Shown here: one piece after another, positions 42,959-53,139 of the stretch
How positions within the stretch are numbered: the first letter of the stretch is position 1
Layout of the letters: every line of letters begins with the position of its first letter
Assembly (NCBI RefSeq): GCF_040412425.1
Contig: NC_089749.1
Coordinates: forward strand, 37,024,070-37,088,069
Direction of reading: 5' to 3'
Length of the DNA stretch: 64,000 nucleotides
Source of the DNA: Macrobrachium rosenbergii
Lineage: Eukaryota; Arthropoda; Malacostraca; Decapoda; Palaemonidae
Notes under the pieces: generated by a model
Told to the model about the DNA's origin: nothing
The model's database searches: none
What the model saw: only the letters and a program-made list of their open reading frames with translations
Translations under genes and position numbers: made by a program

Positions 42959-43841
42959 CTACGTAGCGGACGCAGAACTTCAGGTCCCCCAGGATGCTGT
43001 CCATGAGCCGCTGGAAAGTCGCCCCGGCATTCCTCAGGCCAAAGGTGGAGAAGGCAAACACGTAGGACCCGAAAGGCATGATGATGGCGATCTTTGGTAT
43101 GTCCTCTGGTGCGACTGGTACCTGAAAATAGGATTTCAAGAGATCCAACTTAGTGAATATTTTGGCCCCGTGGAAGGAAGCCGTGAGGTCCTGCATGTTC
43201 GGCAGGGGGTAATGGTCAGGTTCCGTTGCGAGGTTAAGCCGCCTGTAGTCGCCGCAGGGTCTCCAGGATCTGTCCAGTTTCTGCACCATGTGGAGGGGGG
43301 AAGCCCACGGGCTGGAGGCCTTCTTGCAGATTCCCATCATCTCCATTTCAGCGAATGCGTTCTTGGCCTCCTGAAGGCGCCGTGGGGGAAGCCTCCGGAA
43401 CCTCGCGTGTGCAGGGGGACCCTTTGTCTTTATGTGATGGTAGATGCCATGTTTGGCTGGGGCCCTGGGGACTTGGCAGAGCTCGGGCCTGAAAACGTCC
43501 AGGAACTCCGTCATCAGCTGTGAGTACTGGTGGGGGGTGGCGGAGCAGATGGTGGGCGCCTTGGGTCCCGTTGCCAACGGGAGTTCCACCAGCCTGAACT
43601 GGCTCTCGACCCTGTACAGCCATGCCGATGGATTCCCCTGCGTGAACGGCGGCAGTTTTATGGACAGGGCGACCCATGATTGTCCTGCTGGGCAGGGGAG
43701 AGTGCAGGGCGCAGGTAGGGGTGTGGAGGAGCGTGAGCGCCTCGGCACAGGGGCGGGCACGGGTGATACAGGAGGGAGGTAGGCATCCGAATCCGCGAAG
43801 TTAGCAGTTAACTGAATGAGGGAAGGGATGTCCACGTCCAT
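42837..43841 (-). CDS. E6 in-frame fusion of Gag N-terminus to reverse transcriptase
   Basis: The ATG at 43841 starts MDVDIPSLIQL. The Gag part keeps the Pro-rich N-terminus and LPPFTQGNPSAWLYRVESQF, and at about 43583 passes without frame loss into LPLATGPKAPTICS, the linker before RT. RT follows: DYRRLNLATEPD, FTKLDLLKSYFQVP, PFGSYVFAF, RYVDDILIF. The frame ends soon after because of a frameshift. So this copy has neither the Gag CHCC motif, the frameshift heptamer nor protease. The junction could be a deletion during reverse transcription. Whether such a protein is ever made is unknown. Confidence 0.85.
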   Translation of the reverse strand: MDVDIPSLIQLTANFADSDAYLPPVSPVPAPVPRRSRSSTPLPAPCTLPCPAGQSWVALSIKLPPFTQGNPSAWLYRVESQFRLVELPLATGPKAPTICSATPHQYSQLMTEFLDVFRPELCQVPRAPAKHGIYHHIKTKGPPAHARFRRLPPRRLQEAKNAFAEMEMMGICKKASSPWASPLHMVQKLDRSWRPCGDYRRLNLATEPDHYPLPNMQDLTASFHGAKIFTKLDLLKSYFQVPVAPEDIPKIAIIMPFGSYVFAFSTFGLRNAGATFQRLMDSILGDLKFCVRYVDDILIFSRSHSAHQKHIRAVLQRLQENGQKADFLGHEVSL

Positions 43842-44064
43842 GCTCGCTCTTTGCCCTCTTAACTGGAGTAGGGTACTCACGTCAAAACGCATTTGGAAGT
43901 GCACTGTGTGAGTCTGCTAATGACACTGGTGATTTTGCCGACGAGTGTCAGCACACCCAAACGCTGGTTCAGCACCATAATTAGTCCGCTAAGGGCTTGA
44001 GTAAGTTCCTGAAGCCAAGACTGAGTCGCCGTATGGGTCAGCTAATGGCTTCTGGAACCACTCC

Positions 44065-44074
44065 AGGGTCACTA
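44065..44074 (-). other. E6 primer-binding site, mutated
   Basis: The minus strand reads TAGTGACCCT, two changes from TGGTGACCCC. Confidence 0.7.
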
Positions 44075-44075
44075 C

Positions 44076-44467
44076 TTTAAGAGGTGCCAAAAAAACGAGC
44101 AGGTAAAAGAGAACTGCTAATTTATTCATGATCCAGGCGGTTTATATAGCGGCAGACTGGCGTCGAGCCGCGGAATACAATGAGAGCCTCAGTGACCTGA
44201 GGTCGATAATAAATAGCAATAAATATAGCGATCGAGTACACTTTACAACGTGAAAATACACAGAAGTGAAATTGGATACAATCTTGATGCCTGTGAAAGA
44301 AGAAATATACGATACACAATTGATAACAGGTAAACAAATATATACATAGTTTAAATGATTGAATTTACGTGACCTGGCACGTTAGGCGTGACTAATTGTA
44401 GAGGCAAAGAAATTGGGACGTCTCCACAGAAAACTTGCTCAGCAGAGACTTTACAAATGACTTTACA
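44076..44467 (-). repeat. E6 5' LTR
   Basis: TGACCTGAGGTCG is at 44193-44205. The inner terminus is TTTAAG, as in the other LTR. Confidence 0.9.
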
Positions 44468-44471
44468 AGAA

Positions 44472-44694
44472 TACCCTTAATCTAGCAGTTAACCACCTCG
44501 TCCTATCTTTAAAATGCCCTGTAAATCAGTACAAGTTGGTTAATAAGGAAGAAAGAAATATATCCTATATGAAAATCAAGTGAAATTTTAATGAAGCTCA
44601 GGCAAAGTGATGTTACAGGTAATTCTGTTGAGTTCCACAAGAAAGTTCATCACTGCCGCTTCCGATGTGAAGAGCTGGAATTTGTAACTAAGCA
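44472..44694. other. Unassigned spacer between E6 and E7
   Basis: Nothing recognised. Ends with agca, the left duplication of E7. Confidence 0.5.
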
Positions 44695-45114
44695 TGTAAA
44701 GTCACCAATTCGCGCCAGGATAGTGTTTCAGCGGCGCCATTAATTAAGTCTCCGCTGAGCTTGTTTTCTTTGGTGACTTCCCGTTTCTTCAAGCTAAATT
44801 AGTCACGCCTAAAACGTGCCAGGTCACGCATTTTAATCATTTTTACTTTATGGTATTTATACGAATGTCACACATTGTGTATCACATGTTTCTTCATTCA
44901 CAGGCATCAAGACTGTATCTATATTGTGTCTCTGTATGTTTTGTATTGTAATTCGTACTCGTTCACTGCATATTATTGTTTATTGTTTCACCTCAGGTCA
45001 CAGTCAATTCCATTGTCTCTCACGGCCCGGCGTCAGTCGGTCGCAATATAAGCCGCCTGGATCTGTAATAAATCAGCAGTAACCTTTACCTGCTCGTTTC
45101 TTTGACACCTTACA
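44695..45114 (+). repeat. E7 5' LTR
   Basis: TGTAAAGTCACC to CACCTTACA. The palindromic motif has lost one base here (CACCTCAGGTCA ending at 45000). A TATA-like ATATAAG lies upstream of AATAAA near 45068. Confidence 0.94.
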
Positions 45115-45115
45115 G

Positions 45116-45125
45116 TGGTGACCCC
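45116..45125 (+). other. E7 primer-binding site (tRNA-Trp)
   Basis: TGGTGACCCC, one base after the LTR, followed by GGAGT. Confidence 0.9.
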
Positions 45126-45350
45126 GGAGTATCCCGGAGCCATTAGCGGACTCACACGGCGACTCAGTCTTGGCTCCAGGATTTCTCCAAAAACGCTCTT
45201 AGCGGCCTAAACACGCGCGCTGTAACCAGCGTTTGAGCGTGCTGACTCGTCGGCGTACCCCACCAGCGTCACTAGCGGAACCACACGGGCGCACGAAAAG
45301 TGCGTACTGACGCGAGTATCCTACTCCAGTAAGGGGTCAAAGGAGCGAGC

Positions 45351-46285
45351 ATGGACGCGGATATCCCCTCCTTCATGCAGTTAAACGCGGACCCCGCGGA
45401 CTCGGAGGTTTACCTACCTCCCATCACAGCCGCGCCCGCCCCGCATCGAGGCCCTCCCGCAACTCCACACCAGCGCCCCAACACACGACGGCCGGGCAAC
45501 ACAATCGCGGGCCGCCCTCACCTAAAGCTGCCGCCGTTTACGCAGGGCAACCCATCGAGGTGGCTGCGCAGGGTGGAGAGCCACTTCAGAATCGCGGACC
45601 TCACGGACGAAATCCTACAGGCCGACACAGTGCTCAACGCCCTTCCGGAGGACGTGTACAACAAACTCATCTCGCGGGTACCCAAACACACACCTCACAT
45701 ACAGCACCACAAAAAGTTCCTCCTCGAAGCTTGCTCCTGCCCATCGCCGAAGGGCCGCCCGTGCTATCGACCTTGCCAATAATCCACGCCACGACCTCAA
45801 CCAAGAGACGCTTTGGGGGCATGGTCGTGATCTCCTGTCAACACCAGTCTTGGGTGGCACAAACAAGCGGCAGGAGATAAGCTTCACGGGAAATTTTCCT
45901 TCGCCAACTCCTCCCGGAAGTACGCAACCAGATCGCTCACCCCTACACCATGCCTGTCGAGGACCTCATAGAGGCGGCACAACACCTCACAGACTCCGTC
46001 AAGGCTTCACAGCGGCTAAAACCGGCCACACAGCCGGTCAGCTCCGTCCAGCCTGAAGAGGACGTAGAGCAGCCCGTCAACGCCATCGCCAACAGACGTC
46101 CACCGAACCACAGCAGACGGTGGTCCCCGGGCTTCTGTCGCTATCACAAGTGGTTCGGAAAGGACGCCCGAAACTGCCTGCCGCCCTGCTCGTTCAACCC
46201 GTTCAAAAACGGGGGTGGCGGCGCCAGCAGGACAGGCCGCCATGGCAGCCGAAGAACCCAGGGCCTCAAAAACAGTAGGTTTCTA
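45351..46285 (+). pseudogene. gag: E7 gag (frameshifted)
   Basis: The ATG at 45351 opens MDADIPSFMQL. The first frame runs to 45782 with LPPFTQGNPSRWLRRVESHF and ALPEDVYNKLISR. A shift leads to the frame from 45950, MPVEDLIEAAQHLTDS, with a complete C-x2-H-x9-C-x3-C (CRYHKWFGKDARNC, LPPC). The slip site has five A instead of six (46205-46210), so this copy lacks the heptamer and its frame also lacks the usual stop. Confidence 0.88.
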
Positions 46286-49200
46286 CGCCCGCGACACCGT
46301 CTCCGGCAGGATGATGCTGGTCGACACAGGAGCCTTTAAGTCGGTCTTCCCAGCATCCAGAGAGGACCGCAACCAGACACCAGACCCGGCCGCTTTCCTG
46401 ACGGCCGCCAACGAACCCCATCCTCTCCTACGGCACCAGGCTCCTGTCGATCTCCATCCTTGGCCAGAGTTACTCCTGGGACTTCATCGTCGCGACGTGG
46501 AACCCCACTCCTGGGGGCCGATTTTCTGGCGCACTTCGGCCTGCTAGTCGACGTGGGGCGCAAGCGCCTCCTCGATCCGACTCCTGCCGGTCTCTCCCGT
46601 TAACGGCGGGACCCAGACCCACCATCAGCGCCGTCGCCCCACCAGTATGCACACCTTCTGTCGGAGTTCCCTGAGGTATTTAAGCCCGAGCCGCCAAGTC
46701 CCCGGGGCCCCAGCCAAGCACGGCATATACCACCATATAGTGACTAAAGGGCCCCGACACATGCGAAGTTCCGCAGGCTTCCCCTCAGCGCCTTCAGGAG
46801 GCGAAAAAGCATTCGCGGAGATGGAACGGATGGGCATCTGCAGGAAAGCCTCCAGTCCATGGGCCTCCCCTCCACATGGTGCAGAAACCGGACGGCTCCT
46901 GGAGACCCTGCGACCATCCGACTACAGACGGCTCAACATTGCAACGGAGCCCGACCACTACCCTCTGCCCAATATGCAAGACCTCACGGCCTCCTTTCAC
47001 GGGGCCAAAATATTCACTAAATTGGACCTTCTTAAATCTTATTTTCAGGTACCTGTTGCCCAGAGGACATACCAAAGACAGCCATCATCACGCCCTTCGG
47101 GTCCTATGTGTTCGCCTTCTCCACCTTCGGGCTGAGGAACGCCGGGCCACCTTCCAGCGGCTCATGGACAGCATCCTGGGGACCTAAAATTCTGCGTCTG
47201 CTACTCGACGACATTCTCATATTTTCCAGGTCTCACAGCGAACACCAAAGGCACATCAAAGCAGTCCTCCAGCGCCTCCAAGAAAACGGCCTCGTCGTCC
47301 GTTTTGACAAGTGTACATTCGGCGTCCAGAAAGCAGAGTTCCTGGGTCACGAGGTATCTCCGACAGGCGTCCGCCCTCTTACATCGAAAGTGGCAGCCGT
47401 AGCAAAGTTCCCGACACCCACCTCCATCAAGGCCGTCCAGGAGTTCCTTGGGATGGTAAACTTCTACAGGCGCTTCATCCCGGGATCGCGCACCACGGCC
47501 CCTGACGGAAGTCCTAAAAGGTCAACCAAGTCCCTGTCTTGGGGACCCAGCCAGCAGCAGGCCTTTTCCCGGACGAAGGCCGCCCTCACCAAGGCAACCG
47601 CCTTGGCACACCAGGATCCTGGCTCCCCTCCAGCTGACGACAGACGCCAGTAACGCGTTGCCTGCGGTGCTGTTCTGGAGCAAATCATCAACGGCGCCCC
47701 CCCAGCCCATCGCCTTCTTCAGCAAGAAGTTCAATCCCGCAGAGTCCCGATACAGCACCTTCGACAGGGAACTCTGCGCGATGTACCGCGCAGTTCGGCA
47801 CTTCAAGTTCCTCCTGGAGGGACGCCCTTCACAATCTTCACAGACCACCAGCCACTGGTTCACGCTTTCACGAAGCAAGGGGCGCATGGTCTTCCAGACA
47901 GCAGCGCCACCTCTCAGCCATAGCCGAATTTACCTGTTCCGTCAGGTACCTCCCGGCAAGAAAAATCCATGTAGCAGACGCCCTCTCCAGAGTCGAGTTG
48001 AGCACGCAGTGCAGCTTGGTGTAGATTACCAGGACCTTGCCAGAGAACAGGCCGCTGACCCAGAAACCCCAGCATACCGCACCGCCATCACATCCCTCAA
48101 GTGGCGGGACGTGACCCTCCCCGGAGGCCCCAGCCTGCTCTGTGACATCAGCACAGGCCAGCCCCGCCCTTTGGTTCCAGCCTCACGCCGCCGCCAGGTA
48201 TTTGACATCATCCACGGCCTCTCACACCCTCCGGCAGGACCACGCCAAACTGCTTTCAAAAAAGTTCGTCTGGCACGGGTGCAAAAAGGACGCCACAGCC
48301 TGGGCAAAACAGTGCCTGCAGTGCCAGACCAGTAAAGTGGGTCGTCACACGCAGTCGGGGTAGGCGAGTTCCCACAGCCAGGGCGCCGCCCGCCACATCC
48401 ACATCGACGTCGTCGGGCCCTTCCCCATCAGGCGGATCCAGATACCTCCTCACGGTGGTAGACCGTTCAACGAGGTGGCCCGGCCACGCCCCATGCAAGA
48501 AGCCACCGCCAGCGCGTGCGCCGAGGCCCTGCTCTCCAGTTGGGTTAGCCGCCGGCGTCCCGGACCACATCACAACCGACAGGGGCCCGCTTTCCTCTCC
48601 GAGCTGTGGTCTGCCTGGCTCAACTGCTGGGAACCACGCACCACACCACCACAGCGTACAACCCAGCGGCCAAACGGCCTGGTTGAACGGTTCCACAGGT
48701 CCTTAAAGTCATCCCTCATGGCCCGCTGCACCGCCGAGGACTGGAAACATCAGCTGCCGTGGGTCCTCCTCGGGTTGAGGACCGCCCCAGAGCCGACGGC
48801 ACCCCATCCGCAGCTGAACAAACCTATGGGGAACCCCTCGTGGTGCCGGGAGAGCTCGTGGACGGATGATCGCCACTCCCCATCTCTGCAGAGGCTCCGC
48901 GACGTGGCGGCAAGTTCGCCTGCAGGCGCTCATACATCGACAGAGCAACCACCTTCGTGCCGCCACAGCTGTCATCCGCCACCCACGTCTTCGTCAGAGT
49001 CGATGCCGTCCGTCCACCACTAACTAAGCCCTACAGGGGACCCTTCCGCGTGCTGGAACAGAACAGCAAGCGTTCCGCTGGCACTTCCAGGCAGGAACGA
49101 CTGGGTTTCCATAGACCGGCTAAAGCCCGCCTTCCTGTCGGAGAGTCCCGGCAGCGTCGCAGCACCCTTCCGCCCAAACGCGCTCCAGCACGCCCTCACC

Positions 49201-49330
49201 ACACGCAGGGCGCGGCCGCCCCAGGAAGGGACCGCCCAAACAGCAGCCTCACAGGCGGGAGGCCCCTCAGTTATCCTCAAGGAGCGCGGCGCACCTTCAG
49301 CGTCCCACCAGGTACAGGGATTAATCAGAC
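46215..49330 (+). pseudogene. pol: E7 pol: protease, RT, RNase H, integrase (many indels)
   Basis: Protease: MMLVDTGAFKSVFPAS (DTG intact) to about 46400, then shifted. RT: readable 46650-47135 (YRRLNIATEPDHY, FTKLDLLKSYFQVP) and 47108-47653; a base missing inside the YVDD box gives LLDDILIF. RNase H: FDRELCAMY and shifted TDHQPL. Integrase: fragments from 48142 (KCLQC region) to about 49300; the second Asp and the Glu (NGLVERF) are in different frames. The GPF motif KPYRGPFRVLEQ is intact near 49030-49060. No env follows; the polypurine tract is at 49341-49354. Confidence 0.88.
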
Positions 49331-49354
49331 GCGTCCCTCGTCTTGGGGAGTATT

Positions 49355-49775
49355 TGTAAAGTCACCAATTCGGCGCCAGGATAGTGTTTCTCGGCGCCAT
49401 TAATTAAGTCTCCGCTGAGCTTGTTTTCTTTGGTGACTTCCCGTTTTCTTCAAGCTCAATTAGTCACGCCTAAAACGTGCCAGGTCACGCATTTTAATCA
49501 TTTTACTTTATGGTATTTATACGAATGTCACACATTGTGTATCACATGTTTCTTCATTCACAGGCATCAAGACTGTATCTATATTGTGTCTCTGTATGTT
49601 TCGTATTGTAATTCGTACTCGTTCACTGCATATTATTGTTTATTGTTTCGACCTCAGGTCACAGTCAATTCCATTGTCTCTCACGGCCCGGCGTCAGTCG
49701 GCCGCAATATAAGCCGCCTGGATCTGTAATAAATCAGCAGTAACCTTTACCTGCTCGTTTCTTTGACACCTTACA
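49355..49775 (+). repeat. E7 3' LTR
   Basis: Nearly identical to the 5' LTR; the motif is CGACCTCAGGTCA at 49649-49661. Confidence 0.94.
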
Positions 49776-49779
49776 AGCA

Positions 49780-50570
49780 CATTTACATGTCAGGATTCCC
49801 AATTGCTTCATCTTGGATATTTTATATATCTTAAGCTATTCTCATTTACATTTTTACTATAGTTACTCATTTTTTATTTTTACAACCCAAAAGAGAACCA
49901 CCATCGCATGGGTAGGGTATGTGCGAACGTACAAATTTAATCGCTGGCATCGGAGAACTTGCTACAGCTTGTTTTGGTTCGTGTTGTCACGCTTATGATT
50001 TGTTTATTTATATTTTACTCCATTTTCATATATATTTTTACTGCATTTTATCATCTTTTATTTTTACAATCCAAAAGATGAACGCAATCATGTGTGTAGG
50101 TATGTACGAACACACAAACTCGTTTGCCCTTTGGACCCACTGGTATTTCATTTCGGCCATTGTGTCTTTTAATCCTTTGCATGCAGACAATGACGTCACA
50201 CGAGCTCATCACAGGCAGGGCCCACAAAGTGGGTATATACTGACTGGCTCGTCCATACGACAGAACGTACGACCTTCCTTCGTTTTGGCATTAATAGTTT
50301 CAGTTTTGTATTAATTTTCATTGAGTGGTTGTCTATGAGGATCCTTATTATTTATAAGTGTCAGATTACTTTATTAAAAAGTACACCATCATCTGTCAAA
50401 AATATAAGTTAATTTGTCTATAGATAGATGAGGGTAAGAACTTCGAGGAATCAACTTTATCTTGTGTTATTTAAATAGCATCTTAGACAAACATGATGCA
50501 GATTGTAATGAAGATAACTCGGAATACCACAAACATTCAATAAATGAAAAGAAATTTGTCCTCATTTAAC
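49780..50570. other. Unassigned AT-rich sequence with an imperfect direct duplication
   Basis: Segments near 49853-49945 and 50027-50120 resemble each other (TTTTATTTTTACAA, then CCAAAAGA, then GTATGTRCGAAC-like text). No gene recognised. Confidence 0.5.
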
Positions 50571-50588
50571 TTTATATATATATATATA

Positions 50589-50658
<70 letters not shown>
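50571..50658. repeat. (TA)n microsatellite
   Basis: TA units with one TATGATA interruption. Confidence 0.96.
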
Positions 50659-50660
<2 letters not shown>

Positions 50661-50679
50661 ATCGGTTCTCTAAGGTAGG

Positions 50680-50962
50680 ACTCTTCGTTGGGTGAGTCGG
50701 TAGAGCTTTATTGGACTGTCACTTCGATGGGCCGGAGTTCAATTCCCGGCCGGCTGATGAAGAGTTAGAGGAATTTATTTTTGGTGATAGAAATTCATTT
50801 CTCGCTATAATGTGATTCGGATTTCACAAGTAAGCTGTAGGTCCCGTTGCTAAGTAAGTAATTGGTTCTTAGCCACGTAAAATAAGCCTAATCCTTCGGG
50901 CCAGCCCTAGGAGAGCTGTTAATCAGCTCAGTGGTCTGGTAAAACTAAGGTATACTTAATTT
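50680..50962 (+). mobile_element. tRNA-derived SINE, copy 2
   Basis: The 14-bp duplication TTCTCTAAGGTAGG flanks it (50666-50679 and 50963-50976). The head has GGGTGAGTCGGTAGAG and GAGTTCAATTC (A- and B-box-like). The body matches copy 1, including TTAATCAGCTCAGTGGTCTG and the end AAGGTATACTTA. Opposite strand to copy 1. Confidence 0.9.
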
Positions 50963-50976
50963 TTCTCTAAGGTAGG

Positions 50977-53139
50977 TGTCGAGGGCGGATTAGCGTGGGC
51001 GTTCATTGTTCTGGCAATATGTCAAATGTTAGTTTTACGTAAGGATAGATTGTTACATTCGGGTTCTTGACTGAAAACAACGTCGTGGGTTTTTATCTTT
51101 AATTCCACTTCTTTAAAATAATAAACGATTTCCACCTTCTTTATAACTGCATTTGGGAGTTATTTGCTAGGTCCGGGCCCGAGACTTGTACCTAGACCCA
51201 AGACTTGTACCCAGAATCTAAGTTGAATTCGAGAGGTAATTACTCTAAGTTCGTTCACCACCGCTGGGCATGACTCTGCAATGGCCCACACACATGGCTC
51301 GACTGTCGGTTCTCCCTCTGTCTTCTATCGTTCCAGCTCCTGCTTATAAGGAACCTGTGCCCCTGTCTAGCTGATTCCAGACTTCATATAATTTTCTTAT
51401 AATTTCCTGTCTGTTTCATTCTTTTTTCACCAGACTTCATGTGTAGAGTTATCGTTCGGTTAGTCATCGTTTACGCCTATGCCTTCTGAGATAACACAGG
51501 CCCTTTCATTTCTGTTGGCCTCCACTGGCGCGGTATCGTCATATCACTTGCTAACGACCTGCTGTCAACCAGCTACGAGAGCCAGGCTAGCTACAAGAAC
51601 CAAAATCATAGCATCATTGGTTTAGGTCTATGTATGTAACACCTACCATGACTAGGCCTCCGTTCTCTCTAGGTATGAATCACCAATATAACACTCCTTT
51701 TAGCTCGTCCTATGAATAAGGCTACAGTAACCGACCCGCCTGTACGTTCATGTGTTCCTTGTTTTCATAGTCGTTATTAAAAAGATTCTGAATTTAATAC
51801 TCTCTTATAGTCTCGGCATGCTGCCCAAACTGACTTCCGGCAGTTTTAACTAAACTATAAAGAAAATAATATGGTTCTACGAGGACTGCTAACAACATAA
51901 TTTATATGCAAACAAAAATTCAAAATAGTTGAAATATTATGTCCATATCTCGTCCTGGAAGCTCATTCCTTGGGTTGCAGTCGTTAGTATTTTTTTCTTC
52001 TTCTTTGCTGTTCTTGAAACGCATGAATGAATATCTTGTTTTGTGTGTGTGCGTATCAACAAATGTTTTAGATAAGTGAATTTTATATTTAAACGTTTTG
52101 CATCACAAATTGTGTAATTGTAATGTGTAACGTGCTTATGCAACTTTCCTCGACTTCTTCAATATGAATGTGAGTGTCTCTCTGTACAAGGAGTTCTGTA
52201 CGTTCTGTATTCAATACTAAAGTATGACTGGCAACGCAAGTAGGGAAAAGGGTAAAAGAGTGATGCTTATGAATATTTTTTATTTACTGGAGAAGTAATT
52301 AGTAAGCCTTCACTAGTTAAAGTAACTTTAAGAAATGGATAGAGTAGGTGTGTTAGTTCAATAGGAATTTAGTGTATTTACTTTAATTAACCTTAGTGTT
52401 AGTAATTAATTCTCGCAAATCCTTCCTTGGTAACAGAGCTGCGGAGGATTTTCCTTGAGAAACTTTCACTACAGTAGACTATTCACAAAATTCTGCAATT
52501 CGTCTCCTGTTCCTTTTCCCACTTCTAAATCTAGGATCATTACAATAAAACTTAAATTCATGGTTTGAAAACAAATTCCTCATTAAAATCACTTAATGTC
52601 TGTCTTAACTTTCTTCTTTATTCTTTTATTAGGAGATTCTCCCTTAAAGAAATATTAGTTATAGGCCTACCTTGCTTAGAAATCCCAAAAATGGCTGATA
52701 AACGTTCTGAATATATTACATTTCAGAAATTTTACTTTAAGCTCTTTTCCTGAGTATCCCCCTTAGTTAAAGAAAAAGTCAATTCGAAGTTAGCACGCTT
52801 AACCCCGGAATTTTGCTACAAAACCGACTAATTAAACGAAGAATGGCAACAACACAAAAAAGTTTGATCACGAAGTCAACCAGTGATGGTAAACTTAGCA
52901 ATAAGGAACATAAATACAGGATGATTACAGGGTTTGTTCCCATTGCAATTATTGAAATGTGATTTTTCTGTTCCTTAGATTATATCCAGTTTTTTCTTCT
53001 GAAACCTCTTCTACCATTTCTTCAGTCATCTCTGTTTCCTTAACTTTCTCAGTTCTTTTTACCTTTGTCTTTATTTATCCAAAATCCTTCTTCTGATGAT
53101 GATTCAGCATACGCGGAAGGCATTCATTCGTTCATTTTT
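50977..53139. other. Unassigned sequence; possibly includes the 3' end of E8
   Basis: No gene or known repeat. A short near-duplication (GAGACTTGTACCTAGACCC, AAGACTTGTACCCAGA) is at 51181-51219. Minus-strand text near 52990-53130 is lysine- and glutamate-rich and may be the E8 Pol tail. Confidence 0.45.

Larger units (their letters stand above)
40845..43841 (-). pseudogene. pol: E6 gag-pol fusion reading region (overview)
   Basis: Two long frames cover this region: a gag-RT fusion (43841-42837) and RT thumb-RNase H-integrase (to 41423). A nonsense change at 41423, where the sisters have the Trp codon of LPWVLL, ends the second. The remaining integrase tail is readable from 41138 to 40845 (NDWVSIDCVKPALLEE, ending RPSRYSD). 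Confidence 0.85.
40397..44467 (-). mobile_element. E6: internally deleted CsRn1-type LTR retrotransposon
   Basis: LTRs at 40397-40811 and 44076-44467 are flanked by the duplication agaa (40393-40396 and 44468-44471). About 1 kb is deleted, from mid gag to the end of protease. Both LTRs end in AA where the family has CA (they start TTTAAG instead of TGTAAG on the plus strand). It contains the longest uninterrupted RNase H-integrase frame in the window. Confidence 0.92.
44695..49775 (+). mobile_element. E7: Ty3/gypsy LTR retrotransposon, CsRn1-type
   Basis: LTRs at 44695-45114 and 49355-49775, exact duplication agca (44691-44694 and 49776-49779). The LTRs differ at only a handful of places, yet gag and pol contain many single-base deletions. 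Either the copy decayed by indels or the assembled sequence has indel errors. Confidence 0.95.
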
